This document shows positions 39,914-48,018 of a stretch of DNA of 48,018 nt, one piece after another. The translations under genes and the position numbers were made by a program. Every line of letters begins with the position of its first letter. The first letter of the stretch is position 1. The notes below the pieces were generated by a model. The model was not told the origin of the DNA, did no database searches, and saw only the letters and a list, made by a program, of their open reading frames with translations. Source of the stretch: a virus; IMG/VR virus record IMGVR_UViG_3300017697_003800, positions 1 to 48,018 of that record. The stretch is one strand, 5' to 3'.

Positions 39914-42345
39914 TAATTCAATCTCCTAAATTCCACGTCAACCTTGCTGTAATCCACAGCATAATAACCAGTGTCGGTCATTGTTCTCGCCCATGGCACT
40001 TCCTGTGCCATTACTCCAATGTACCTGCCTGGTATCTGATAGTATTTAAACGAATAAATGTTAATACCCGAGGGCGACTTTCCAACTAGTCGAATGTCTT
40101 CCTTCAATCTCTGGTCGCTGAACTTGAACCCTCCAAAGAAGCTCTTGACCGCACCACCTATGTTTCCTATTTTTGCTCCAAGATTTTGTCCCACGTTCTG
40201 CAGGAACGACTGTCCGCCCAACTGTGCCGCACTGGAGTTGAACAGTCCTGCCTTGGTGGCCAGACTCCTGACCGATTGCATTCCTACTATATTTCCTCCA
40301 ATCACACTCTGGTAGTTTTGTGTGATGCTGGATAGATTGGCTATTGTTGCCGGAATGTTGCCTGCGGATAGATTTCCTGTTAGTCCTTTGACAGCATTCA
40401 GACCGCTGTTTGCTAAGTCGAAACCACCACCTATGCCTTCCATGGTCTTGCTTCCCAGAGTGAACAGTTCACCTGCACTGTTGACGAACACGTTGTCCTT
40501 GAACAATTCTGTGCTCTTGCCTGAGAATTTATCTATCACCTGTGAAGAGAGTGTGTTGGTTAGATTTTTAACATCTGTGTTAACGTCGAATCCTTTGAAT
40601 TTACTGGAAATGCTGTCCTTGATGTCGAACGACACACCTGCCTCTTTAGCGATGCCGTATAGTTTGTCGTACCCCGCGGCATATTCCGTTAAAATCTTCT
40701 TGGCCTTCTCAGGATTTGTGCTTGATCCCATCGCTTTTTTCAGTTTTACAGTTGCATCTTCCTGCCACTGGGCGAAACGGGCCTTACCTTTTCTGTTTCT
40801 CTGATTAATAAATTCTGGAGTACCTGGTGTGTTGGCCAATTTAAGCCACTTTTTCTTATCGACGGGGTTGTCAGGGATGATCGAGTCACCGGCTATTGCA
40901 GTTGCCCTGAACATGGGCTCGTGTGTCACAAACCTGTGTACTGTGGTCTTGGTCTGCCTGGTGAACGCTTTCAGAGGGCTGACACCTTTTTGAACTAATT
41001 CAACGTCACCCTCTTCACGCAGTTGCATGCCGGCCTTCTCCTGAGTAAGCCATGATGGCCCCCATTTGTCGCTGGCCTGTGTTGAGTTGAAATGTACCTG
41101 TTGGCCTGCAAGATGTATCTGTCCTCCTGCTCCATGCAGTTGCGTACCTTTGGTGAAAGAACTTAATCCATCTCTTGCGTAATCTCTAATTGCACCTTTT
41201 TGAGAACTGTTTAATATTCCTTTGGTTCCCAAATTCAACATAACATCTGCTGAATGTATCATCTCCTTGGCGGCGCTCATCCTGATCTGTCCGTTGGCAT
41301 GCATGTTGATGTTGGAGTCCGAGTGCAAGTTGAAGTCACCTTCCGTCCTCAAGTTGATTCCCCCAAAGCCAGAATACACATCTATCCTTCCATTCCTCTG
41401 CATCTCTATGTAGGCGTTACCGGAACCGTTGGCAATATACACCACTCCCTCCGTGTCGTGCATAAGCAGTTGGTGTCCTGATGCTGTCCTTAATCTTGTG
41501 AGTTGATTTGTTCCATCCACTGCACCATCGTCCATGACGAAAGTGTGTCCGGTCTTCCTAGTTACGAAATCCTTTGCTCCAGATTCTTTAGTTCCCACGT
41601 CCACCTTTGTCGTGGAACTATCTTTCCTACCCGGCGTGCTAATTCCAAAAACCTGACTAGGTGTTTCCCTACGTGCTGAACTGGAGGTGTTTCCCCTGAC
41701 GTCATCTGCACTCAACCCTTGTTTCAACAGCGTTTCTGCAAATGGGTGTATGGGTTTGGGTGTTGCTTCGTAGTTGCCGTTCTGCAACGCACCTTGTTTG
41801 TTCCTGTTGAGCTCTCCCGATGGCACATTTTTTGAACCATACTTGGATTGCTTATCATCCTGGAAGCCTGCGTCAGCACCCTCAAAGGTACCATCTAAAG
41901 CATCATTTGTATTGGTGCTTGATGCTATGCCTGGCATCATGTGATTGGTGTATGGCTCCAGCACACAACCCATCCAGTAGGCCTGCTCCATTTTGCCTTC
42001 AGCAAATATGACTAGAACCTTTGTCTCAAGGTCTGGCGGCACCATCCACATTCCGTATGAGTGTTGGGAATCTTCAAAAGATGTGCCTGCTCCTTTGGCA
42101 TACTTGCCTCCTTTGGCGCCATAGAATGGTGCCAGGTATTCACAGGTTATCAATTGATCTTCTCGTGGGTCTGTCGTCTTTGACAGACTAGGTATGTGTA
42201 CCTTCAATCTACCCATTCTAGCAGGGTCTAAATTACCTTTGACCGTGCCCAGGTATGGTCCAGGATTTCTTCCTGTCCATGACAGATCTTCGCCTGGTGC
42301 TTTCGATGTTGAAGCGTCTCCTTTAAGATAATTGTGTAATGACAT
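39913..42345 (-). CDS. 5: Baseplate central spike gp5-like protein with S74-type C-terminal chaperone (810 aa)
   Basis: The N-terminal OB-like part (YLGTVKGNLDPARMGRLKVHIPSL, WMVPPDLETKVLVIF) matches the gp5/VgrG family. The middle has a beta-helix needle with alternating short strands (LLMHDTEGVVYIANGSG, INLRTEGDFNLHSDSNINMHANGQI). I see no T4-type lysozyme domain between them, though T4 gp5 (575 aa) has one. An alpha-helical region follows at about 470-600. The last 68 residues, starting at SDQRLKEDI (743), are an endosialidase-type S74 intramolecular chaperone. It is the membrane-piercing spike at the baseplate centre. Its start overlaps the hub gene's stop (TAATG). Confidence 0.87.
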   Translation of the reverse strand: MSLHNYLKGDASTSKAPGEDLSWTGRNPGPYLGTVKGNLDPARMGRLKVHIPSLSKTTDPREDQLITCEYLAPFYGAKGGKYAKGAGTSFEDSQHSYGMWMVPPDLETKVLVIFAEGKMEQAYWMGCVLEPYTNHMMPGIASSTNTNDALDGTFEGADAGFQDDKQSKYGSKNVPSGELNRNKQGALQNGNYEATPKPIHPFAETLLKQGLSADDVRGNTSSSARRETPSQVFGISTPGRKDSSTTKVDVGTKESGAKDFVTRKTGHTFVMDDGAVDGTNQLTRLRTASGHQLLMHDTEGVVYIANGSGNAYIEMQRNGRIDVYSGFGGINLRTEGDFNLHSDSNINMHANGQIRMSAAKEMIHSADVMLNLGTKGILNSSQKGAIRDYARDGLSSFTKGTQLHGAGGQIHLAGQQVHFNSTQASDKWGPSWLTQEKAGMQLREEGDVELVQKGVSPLKAFTRQTKTTVHRFVTHEPMFRATAIAGDSIIPDNPVDKKKWLKLANTPGTPEFINQRNRKGKARFAQWQEDATVKLKKAMGSSTNPEKAKKILTEYAAGYDKLYGIAKEAGVSFDIKDSISSKFKGFDVNTDVKNLTNTLSSQVIDKFSGKSTELFKDNVFVNSAGELFTLGSKTMEGIGGGFDLANSGLNAVKGLTGNLSAGNIPATIANLSSITQNYQSVIGGNIVGMQSVRSLATKAGLFNSSAAQLGGQSFLQNVGQNLGAKIGNIGGAVKSFFGGFKFSDQRLKEDIRLVGKSPSGINIYSFKYYQIPGRYIGVMAQEVPWARTMTDTGYYAVDYSKVDVEFRRLN
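39916..40119 (-). other. S74-type intramolecular chaperone domain of gp5
   Basis: Codons 743-810 encode SDQRLKEDIRLVG, then INIYSFKY and YIGVMAQEVP, the recognisable order of the Peptidase_S74 (endosialidase chaperone) domain, including the SDxRLK start where self-cleavage occurs in that family. It is about 68 residues, short for the family but complete at the motifs. Confidence 0.75.
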
Positions 42346-44612
42346 TAACTTAAAAATCCTTTTATTTTATTTTTTACTTTATTTTTTATCCTACTAACAC
42401 CAGCAGACGCAAGATCAATAAATTTCTTGCCAATACTAGTTAAGTTCTCGTTGAGGTTGACGAAATTTTTATCTGCATAAAATTTAGTAAGTTCGCTTTT
42501 CAATACAACAAAAGATTCACCTTGTTTATCTACTACGACAGATGTAGGCACGGGATTGGAAATTGGCATTCCTTGATTGTTAAATCTGGTCATTTGCAAG
42601 ACGTTCGTGAACTTCCCATCCTCGAAATTATGCTCTACCTGTATTACCCTATACAATCCGCTGAATGCGGCTGACTGAGTCGTCTGTAATTCATATACCC
42701 CTGTCTGGTCGTTGAAATCGGTCGGCATACGGAAATTCAAGTTGATTATTGGTTCGGCCACATCTGTGTTGAAACATTGTAGATCTTCGTTCCATATCCT
42801 TCTCCTGTTGGCTCTCCAATAATCTATGTCTGGATCTGATCCGACTCCTGTGCCTGGTGCAAAGGCATCACCATTCAGTGGTATGAATTGGGACTGGCTG
42901 ATCCATGCAGGATCTCCAAGTATCTCCATCCTCACATTCACCATGTCTGCCATTGGATGGGTAAGTGCGTCTAGGAACGAGTCCAACTGTGTTGGTGTGC
43001 CACCCGTCTTTCCGGTGCCCCCTTGTTTGGCAGTGCCCGGACTAGACCTTAACAAAAAGTCTTGGTCAGTGAAATACTGTGTGGCGTTCTTTACGCCTCC
43101 CGTGGGTTTGTCTTTTGCATCTGAGATGACGTTGCCTTTTCCGTCTGTGGATTCGAGGTCTTTCAACCTACTCTGGAAGTACGCCACATTGTAGTTGATG
43201 TTGACATCTAAAACGTCAACATTATCACCAGTGAATATGTAGTTGTACTTCTTGAACACAAAGTTCTTGAAATTCTGTCCTGTGCTCACGCCGGGTATGG
43301 CCAGAGAATAGGCATGTACCTTGTATGGTTCCACATGGAAGGTGATGTGTTTCTGATTCATTGCACGTTCCCTGTCAAACTTTCCGGGTATCGGGACCAC
43401 GCTGGCCCTTATTTTGAAGTAGTCGAAAAAGTAATTCTGCGCCGCTTCTAGCACTTGCTTTGCTCCGCCCTTGAACTGTGCAATATTAAGTTGCCTTTTC
43501 ACTTTCTCCGTCCAGGCCTTGTATTTCTTGTCTGTGTATGCGGGATGGCCCTTCATGATATTTTCAAGTATCTGAGTTATGGCGTTGTTGGTGTTGATCT
43601 TCATGTAGTCGGGTGGTACAGAAATGGTGTTGGCTACATAAAATCCTCCATCAGCACCGGTGACACCCTGTGATGCCATGCCTGTTTGGTCTAGGTTAGG
43701 CATATCTAGTTCTACGTCTTCTATGCCGTCTGGAAGATTGTCAAATGCAATGGTGTATACGTCCGGAAACTCGACCTTTCCTTCTTTTTCTTCGTCCTGG
43801 TTCTGTTTGTTCAACAGTTTTTCTAAAGACACAAAAACGTCAGACAACTTCCTGCCTATTGGCTGTAATTGTCCCGCTGTCCTAGGAAAATTCATCCTGT
43901 TTACAAAACCAAATTCATTGTAGGGTATTGCTTTGACCGAATAGACTGTACCACCTTGATTCACGTCCATCTGCATGTCATTGATTTTTATAGGAATCAC
44001 ACGTTTCATGTTTTTTGCATCTTTGGCTGTGGCTGGATTGCCTAGTTCATCAAACCCTTGGAAATCGATTGTCAAAAGATAAGGTGCGTCTAAATGGTCT
44101 AGGTATCCGTTGTTGATGGCCGCCCCACGTATCCTCTCGATAAGTGTTATGCCGGCCGGTTCCACGATGTTTATCTCTATCTGCGTTACCGAAGTGAGCC
44201 TCCTCTTGTCGTTCAGTCCAGGCACGCTGTTCATGTTCACTGATTTTATATACAGGTCTCTGTTTCTTTGTAGAGTGTCTCTACTTTTCTCAATGCCGCC
44301 CTTTATACGAACACTTTCGTCGAGTATTTTTTTGTCTTCGGGTGTGAGTGGATTCCTGGTCTGATTCTCATTTGGCCCAATTCCTCCACTTCGTAAAATA
44401 ATGTCATGTGGTTTACTATCCAACAATGAGGTTGTGTTTACTAAATCATTCCTAGACAATGCACTCAATGTAAACAGTGACGTGTACGAAGCAAACTGAT
44501 GTAGGAGGTTTGGGGCATTTATAGTGGTAATAAATTGCTCATTGGTTTTATTGAGTGTTGATGGTCCCTCAATCGTTAAACCAAAATCGGGACCGTTATA
44601 ATCGTTAGCCAT
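42345..44612 (-). CDS. Probable baseplate hub protein (755 aa)
   Basis: A 755-residue protein between gp53 and gp5, the place of the hub protein that carries the gp5 spike. It contains long stretches with alternating hydrophobic and charged residues, a PEGIED/DNLPDGIEDVELDMPN stretch, two VEPAGITLIERIRG-like segments in the N-terminal third, and basic C-terminal helices ending KIKGFLS. I see no close likeness to T4 gp27 (391 aa). Coupling to gp5 through TAATG and an order shared with marine T4-like phages support the hub assignment. It would form the trimeric hub through which the spike passes. The assignment is by position rather than motif. Confidence 0.65.
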   Translation of the reverse strand: MANDYNGPDFGLTIEGPSTLNKTNEQFITTINAPNLLHQFASYTSLFTLSALSRNDLVNTTSLLDSKPHDIILRSGGIGPNENQTRNPLTPEDKKILDESVRIKGGIEKSRDTLQRNRDLYIKSVNMNSVPGLNDKRRLTSVTQIEINIVEPAGITLIERIRGAAINNGYLDHLDAPYLLTIDFQGFDELGNPATAKDAKNMKRVIPIKINDMQMDVNQGGTVYSVKAIPYNEFGFVNRMNFPRTAGQLQPIGRKLSDVFVSLEKLLNKQNQDEEKEGKVEFPDVYTIAFDNLPDGIEDVELDMPNLDQTGMASQGVTGADGGFYVANTISVPPDYMKINTNNAITQILENIMKGHPAYTDKKYKAWTEKVKRQLNIAQFKGGAKQVLEAAQNYFFDYFKIRASVVPIPGKFDRERAMNQKHITFHVEPYKVHAYSLAIPGVSTGQNFKNFVFKKYNYIFTGDNVDVLDVNINYNVAYFQSRLKDLESTDGKGNVISDAKDKPTGGVKNATQYFTDQDFLLRSSPGTAKQGGTGKTGGTPTQLDSFLDALTHPMADMVNVRMEILGDPAWISQSQFIPLNGDAFAPGTGVGSDPDIDYWRANRRRIWNEDLQCFNTDVAEPIINLNFRMPTDFNDQTGVYELQTTQSAAFSGLYRVIQVEHNFEDGKFTNVLQMTRFNNQGMPISNPVPTSVVVDKQGESFVVLKSELTKFYADKNFVNLNENLTSIGKKFIDLASAGVSRIKNKVKNKIKGFLS

Positions 44613-44615
44613 AGA

Positions 44616-44915
44616 TTATATCCCTAGGTCTTTGAGTAGGTTCTCTTTCTTTGGTAGTTGAACCGTCACTCCTGGTTTGAAGTCGTAGATGGGATCTTCT
44701 ATCTGGTTTGGATTACGCTGAGCAAACACCCACCACAGCCTCGGCGAACCGTAAAGGTCATATGCCAAAAGATCTGGTCTGTATGCATAAGTCCTTTCTA
44801 TTGTGTAACTTTGATCGTCTTGCTCCGCAGTGAGTGTCCTCGGAGTAAACACATCAAGATAGTCTGCCACTTGTCTTGTATCAAAATACGGTGACGTGTT
44901 TGAATATTTGGCCAT
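44616..44915 (-). CDS. 53: Baseplate wedge protein gp53-like (99 aa)
   Basis: A 99-residue protein. It has the gp53 signature of T4-like phages: RTYAYRPDLLAYDLYGSPRLWWVFAQRNPNQIEDPIYDFKPGVTVQLP, a LysM-like fold that staples wedge to hub. It is shorter than T4 gp53 (196 aa), lacking the longer C-terminal portion, as in marine relatives. Its ATG overlaps the stop of the gp48-like gene (TAATG), and the hub gene starts 3 bases after it. Confidence 0.85.
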   Translation of the reverse strand: MAKYSNTSPYFDTRQVADYLDVFTPRTLTAEQDDQSYTIERTYAYRPDLLAYDLYGSPRLWWVFAQRNPNQIEDPIYDFKPGVTVQLPKKENLLKDLGI

Positions 44916-45811
44916 TAGATGAATCCTACCTCGTTGCTTCCTTTACCATTTAGTTCACCACGAACGAATTTCTTCATTGAGAAGTTCTTGATAGACTCCC
45001 TGCTGTAGATCGGTGTCACTAGCACTGATATGTTTGACAGTGTTGGTGCCCACGTCTGTGATTCGTAATTACTGTCCACTTTTACATTGTTTACTGCGTC
45101 CATGTTTATTGGTCTGCCTGTGTATGGATCATAATTTAAACCGGAGTTAGCATAACCTTGTTGTTCTGCTATGTAGTTCTGTTTCATAAGATCACCTTTG
45201 CTTCCTTGCTTGGTAGAGATGTAGTCTATACCCTGTCTCAACTCAACGTTAAATGAATTTACTACCACAGGAACCTTGTTGAACATGTGATCTCCATATC
45301 CATAAAGATGCAGGATCGGTGGTGGATTACCTTTCAGGCCATCACCGTCATCATTACCAAAAAACATCTTGGTCGCTGTTCTTAGGAAATTAACCGTGGC
45401 CACCCAGTGCCTGGCATCGTCTTGATTCTGCACAGGAAATTCACCAATGATGTTCATTTGATCTATCTGAGAATTCTGGTATGCTTGGTGCGGAAAGTTG
45501 CTGTGCACCTGGTCCAATGCATTGTAGGCGGCCTGGTGTGCTATTTGCATAGTTGGAGTCAACGGCCAAAAGATTCCCTGTGCGTCTGCCAAAGGGGCCA
45601 TCAAAGGATTATTATCAAAATCAAAAAATTTCTTCAAAGGTCCGTCTGGCACTTGCAGTCTCACACGCCAGTCTGTTTTGTCGTTACGTCCAGACCACTT
45701 GGCCGTTGCTTGTACAATCCTCGAATCTGTGGAAATACCGGCACCTGTCAATCTGCCCAGGGTTCTGTTGAATATGCCCTGTCCTACGTTCTTGATTATT
45801 TTTCCCAACAT
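44915..45811 (-). CDS. Baseplate tail-tube cap protein (gp48/gp54-like)
   Basis: A 298-residue protein beginning MLGKIIKNVGQGIFNRTLG. It includes DWRVRLQVPDGPLKKFF, a tube-like strand pattern (MQIAHQAAYNALDQVHSNFPH, INIIGEFPVQNQDDARHWVATVNFLRTATKMFFG), then GNPPPILHLYGYGDHMFNKVPVVVNSF. These features match the tail-tube-like initiator/cap proteins of marine T4-like phages, usually annotated gp48 (T4 gp48 364 aa, gp54 320 aa); I cannot separate the two. It is the first gene of the baseplate operon, with AAAGGAAA upstream of ATG 45811 and a late promoter about 45 bases upstream. Confidence 0.75.
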   Translation of the reverse strand: MLGKIIKNVGQGIFNRTLGRLTGAGISTDSRIVQATAKWSGRNDKTDWRVRLQVPDGPLKKFFDFDNNPLMAPLADAQGIFWPLTPTMQIAHQAAYNALDQVHSNFPHQAYQNSQIDQMNIIGEFPVQNQDDARHWVATVNFLRTATKMFFGNDDGDGLKGNPPPILHLYGYGDHMFNKVPVVVNSFNVELRQGIDYISTKQGSKGDLMKQNYIAEQQGYANSGLNYDPYTGRPINMDAVNNVKVDSNYESQTWAPTLSNISVLVTPIYSRESIKNFSMKKFVRGELNGKGSNEVGFI

Positions 45812-45951
45812 AAATGGTTGCTTTCCTTTGTAAAATTTCGTATACTTTAACTATATTTATAGGCATTAATCTAGGCGCACTTAATTCACCATACGGCACG
45901 ATTCAACAGACCTGTTTGTGGTCACTTTTACACTAATAACATTGGAGAAAT
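45812..45951. other. Divergent intergenic region
   Basis: The largest non-coding stretch of the window. On the minus strand it holds a late promoter (45854-45861) and a ribosome-binding site. On the plus strand it ends with GGAG 5 bases before the gp55 ATG, but I could not find a convincing -35/-10 pair for gp55. Confidence 0.7.
45854..45861 (-). promoter_or_regulatory. T4-type late promoter CTATAAATA before the baseplate operon
   Basis: An exact TATAAATA octamer within CTATAAATATAG, 43 bases upstream of the gp48-like ATG, in the divergent intergenic region. The expected leader is about 36 bases and includes an AAAGGAAA ribosome-binding site. It would serve gp55-RNA polymerase for the whole baseplate and tail block. 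Confidence 0.7.
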
Positions 45952-46935
45952 ATGAAAAGAGTAAAGTACCTAAACAACAGAGATCTCCTGGCACAGATAC
46001 ACGCCAGCAAGAACACATACTGCTCGTATGTGGCACCTGAGGACGCACGGTTTGACCTCATAGTACCCAATCTCAAGAAAGTCAACGCCAGTGCAGTGGC
46101 ACAGGCCAGGAAGGCCAAAGCCAAAAGACTCACACAGGAAGCGTGGGAGGATGCCAAAGCGGCAGGACTTAAAAAAATAAAATTAGTGGACTACACAATG
46201 AGTCCGAGGAAGATAGAGAAAACGGATCTAGTATTCAGAGTAATGATGTTTGACCACGTGCCCATGGACGATCAAAGAAAGAAGAATCCAAAAACAACAG
46301 CAGATCACCATTCTAAAGTTAACTTCCCTCCATTCCAACACTACAAGTTTGACAAAAAAGGCAAACTAGTGTGTGTGGGGAAATCACACTGGGTAGGTGG
46401 TATGAGCAATGGACACTTCTCTGTAGATCACGGCAAGATGACCAATCAACTGGCAATGATGTACATGAAGTTGTGTGAAAGGTACGGTACCAGGGCCAAC
46501 TGGAGAGGGTACACCTACAACGATGAGATGCAATCACAAGCACTGATGCAACTGTCACAGATTGGATTGCAGTTTGACGAATCCAAGTCAGACAATCCTT
46601 TTGCATATTACACAGCGGCCATAACAAACAGTTTCACTAGGATATTAAATATTGAAAAAAAAAATCAAGCAATCAGAGACGACTTGTTAGAACTCAACGG
46701 AATGATGCCTAGTTTCACAAGACAGAATGAGAATGAGACTGCAGGACCATCATACCAGAAGAGAATGAAGACAGCACACGGCGATGTACATGCAGTAAAC
46801 AAAACAACCTTAGCAAAACTGAACAAGACCTTAAAGAAGAAAGGCAAACTAGATTCAGAGGATTTCGAAGATGTCAAGTTTAAGAACAAGATAGACATGG
46901 CCAATCACAAACCAATAGTAAAGAAGAGATGGTAA
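45952..46935 (+). CDS. 55: Late-transcription sigma factor gp55-like (327 aa)
   Basis: A 327-residue protein. Residues 6-16 (YLNNRDLLAQI) resemble the N-terminus of T4 gp55. Residues about 165-245 form the sigma region 2-like core (LAMMYMKLCERY, WRGYTYNDEMQSQALMQLSQIG, NPFAYYTAAITNSFTRILNIEKKN), which recognises the TATAAATA -10 element. T4 gp55 has 185 residues; here about 130 residues separate the N-terminal motif from the core and hold DHHSKVNFPPFQHYKF and SHWVGGMSNGHFSVDHG. A clear match to gp55's acidic sliding-clamp-binding tail is not evident; the end is basic. GGAG precedes ATG 45952. It is followed after 3 bases by the gp47 gene. Confidence 0.85.
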   Translation: MKRVKYLNNRDLLAQIHASKNTYCSYVAPEDARFDLIVPNLKKVNASAVAQARKAKAKRLTQEAWEDAKAAGLKKIKLVDYTMSPRKIEKTDLVFRVMMFDHVPMDDQRKKNPKTTADHHSKVNFPPFQHYKFDKKGKLVCVGKSHWVGGMSNGHFSVDHGKMTNQLAMMYMKLCERYGTRANWRGYTYNDEMQSQALMQLSQIGLQFDESKSDNPFAYYTAAITNSFTRILNIEKKNQAIRDDLLELNGMMPSFTRQNENETAGPSYQKRMKTAHGDVHAVNKTTLAKLNKTLKKKGKLDSEDFEDVKFKNKIDMANHKPIVKKRW

Positions 46936-46938
46936 CAC

Positions 46939-47961
46939 ATGGCATTTTTTAAAAAAGTAGCATGTTTCACAGACATACATTTTGGGTTGAAAGGCAACAG
47001 CCGTGTACATAACGACGACTGCGAGGACTTCGTGAGATGGTTCATAGAGCAGGCCAAGGCACAAGGCTGTGAGACCTGTATATTCCTAGGTGATTGGCAC
47101 CATCACAGATCAGCAACAAACGTTTCCACAATGAACTACACAGTTTCCAACATGGAACGACTGGGTGCGGCGTTTGAAAAAGTTTATGTTATCATGGGCA
47201 ACCATGATCTGTACTACAGAGACAAGAGAGAGATCAATTCCATGGAGTACATCAGGAATATACCAAACATACACATAGTGAATGAATGGTTAGTGGAAGA
47301 AGATGTCGCGATCATACCATGGGTTGTAGGAGACGAATGGAAAAAAATTGAAAAAATGAAACAGAAATATGTGTTTGGACATTTCGAACTGCCTTATTTC
47401 AAAATGAATGCAATGGTAGAAATGCCAGATGTTGGTGGAATACAGACAGATCATTTCGTAGGTTGTGAGAAAGTGTTCTCAGGACACTTCCACAAAAGAC
47501 AAATCATGAAGAACGTAACTTACATGGGCAATGCTTTCCCACACAACTATGCAGATGCATGGGATGACGATCGTGGCATGATGATATTGGAATATGGCAA
47601 TGAGCCCAAATATATCAACTGGCCTGATATGCCTAGATATATTACTATCAAAGTTTCAGAACTGTTAGAGGATCCAGACAAGTACCTAAAACCCAAGATG
47701 TATGTGAGAGTTACACTGGACATAAAGATCAGTTATGAAGAAGCAAACTTCGTCAGGGAAACATTCATAGACAAATATCAACTGAGAGAACTACAACTGA
47801 TCCCTGAACAGGTAGACAATGCACAGCAACCGTTGGTAGAAGTGCAAAAGTTTGATAGCGTGGATCAAATTGTAATCAAACAGTTACAAGGAGTGGATTC
47901 AGAAGTGTATGATAAAAATGTTCTAACAGCAATTTACAACGATCTAGATGTTACAAATTAG
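46939..47961 (+). CDS. 47: Recombination endonuclease subunit gp47 (Mre11/SbcD-like)
   Basis: 340 residues, matching T4 gp47 (339). It has the metallophosphoesterase motifs in order: FTDIHFG with D12 and H14, LGDWHHH with D52, GNHD at 87-90, VFGHFELP and FSGHFHKRQ. With gp46 (ABC-type ATPase) it forms the nuclease that resects ends for recombination-dependent replication and host DNA breakdown. It is directly behind the gp55 gene. The gp46 gene is not in the window. Confidence 0.95.
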   Translation: MAFFKKVACFTDIHFGLKGNSRVHNDDCEDFVRWFIEQAKAQGCETCIFLGDWHHHRSATNVSTMNYTVSNMERLGAAFEKVYVIMGNHDLYYRDKREINSMEYIRNIPNIHIVNEWLVEEDVAIIPWVVGDEWKKIEKMKQKYVFGHFELPYFKMNAMVEMPDVGGIQTDHFVGCEKVFSGHFHKRQIMKNVTYMGNAFPHNYADAWDDDRGMMILEYGNEPKYINWPDMPRYITIKVSELLEDPDKYLKPKMYVRVTLDIKISYEEANFVRETFIDKYQLRELQLIPEQVDNAQQPLVEVQKFDSVDQIVIKQLQGVDSEVYDKNVLTAIYNDLDVTN

Positions 47962-48018
47962 TAATATAAAAATTAAACTGTCTGACAAGGCCATATCTAA
48001 AGCATGGTTAAAACTTTA
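47948..48018 (+). CDS. Start of an unidentified reading frame, cut by window edge
   Basis: An ATG at 47948 inside the end of the gp47 gene (14-base overlap) opens a frame of 23 codons to the edge, starting MLQISNIKIKLSDK. Overlapping starts are the rule in this genome, but there is no Shine-Dalgarno. The start does not look like gp46. The assignment is tentative. Confidence 0.35.
   Translation, partial: MLQISNIKIKLSDKAISKAWLKL

Noticed and set aside
44519-44526. TATAAATG late-promoter-like octamer
   Set aside because: One mismatch, inside the hub coding sequence and in no useful position for a downstream gene.
45880-45951. Plus-strand sigma70 promoter for gp55
   Set aside because: TACACT and TAATAA are possible -10 boxes, but no -35 hexamer stands at 16-18 bases from either.
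1-48018. tRNA genes, CRISPR arrays, insertion sequences, integrase or attachment sites
   Set aside because: I looked for them while reading and saw none; nearly all sequence is accounted for by coding regions. Automated tRNA and repeat searches could still find something I missed.

Overview
The window looks like part of the genome of a T4-like (straboviral/kyanoviral-type) marine myovirus. The evidence is a syntenic baseplate block whose proteins resemble T4 gp48, gp53, the hub, gp5, gp25, gp6 and the gp7 position, together with a gp55-like late sigma factor and a gp47-like recombination nuclease. The style of the tail proteins (giant gp7-position protein, S74-capped gp5, Hint-tailed glycine-rich protein) is familiar from cyanophages and pelagiphages. 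No photosynthesis or other host-diagnostic gene is present, so I cannot name the host.

Layout. Positions 1-45811 are read almost entirely from the minus strand and 45952-48018 from the plus strand, diverging at a 140-base intergenic region. From right to left on the minus strand: (i) baseplate genes at 45811-35978 (tail-tube cap, gp53, hub, gp5 spike, gp25, gp6); (ii) one 12.9-kb gene for a 4288-residue protein in the gp7 position (35978-23112); (iii) a tail-fibre/virion block at 23102-14057, with three paralogous fibre-like proteins, a glycine-rich protein ending in two Hint domains, a GNAT-like protein and a 60-residue protein; (iv) an accessory cassette at 14008-1 holding an unknown protein, three GT-A-like glycosyltransferases, five radical SAM proteins, two SGNH-like proteins, a GNAT-like protein, a 34-residue and a 51-residue protein, thioredoxin reductase, and a NodU/CmcH-type carbamoyltransferase that runs off the left edge. 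On the plus strand, gp55 is followed by gp47 and by the start of another reading frame.

How the genes may work together. The baseplate and tail block is a late structural module. Two exact T4-type late promoter octamers (TATAAATA) stand before the gp48-like and gp6 genes, and the sigma factor that would read them is encoded next door. The accessory cassette reads as one tightly coupled operon, with most junctions overlapping (ATGA, TAATG or 8-22 base overlaps), preceded by a bacterial-type TTGATT-N17-TATAAT promoter. The cassette is the most interesting part. It contains five radical SAM enzymes with a cysteine-rich SPASM/twitch-like segment placed before, not after, the SAM core, interleaved with glycosyl-, acyl-/acetyl- and carbamoyl-transfer type genes. 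My inference is a phage-encoded glycan or small-molecule modification pathway acting on virion, host surface or modified DNA. The substrate cannot be read from the sequence.

The window is gene-dense: the only non-coding gap over 100 bases is 45812-45951. I saw no tRNA, rRNA, CRISPR array, insertion sequence, integrase or convincing intrinsic terminator.
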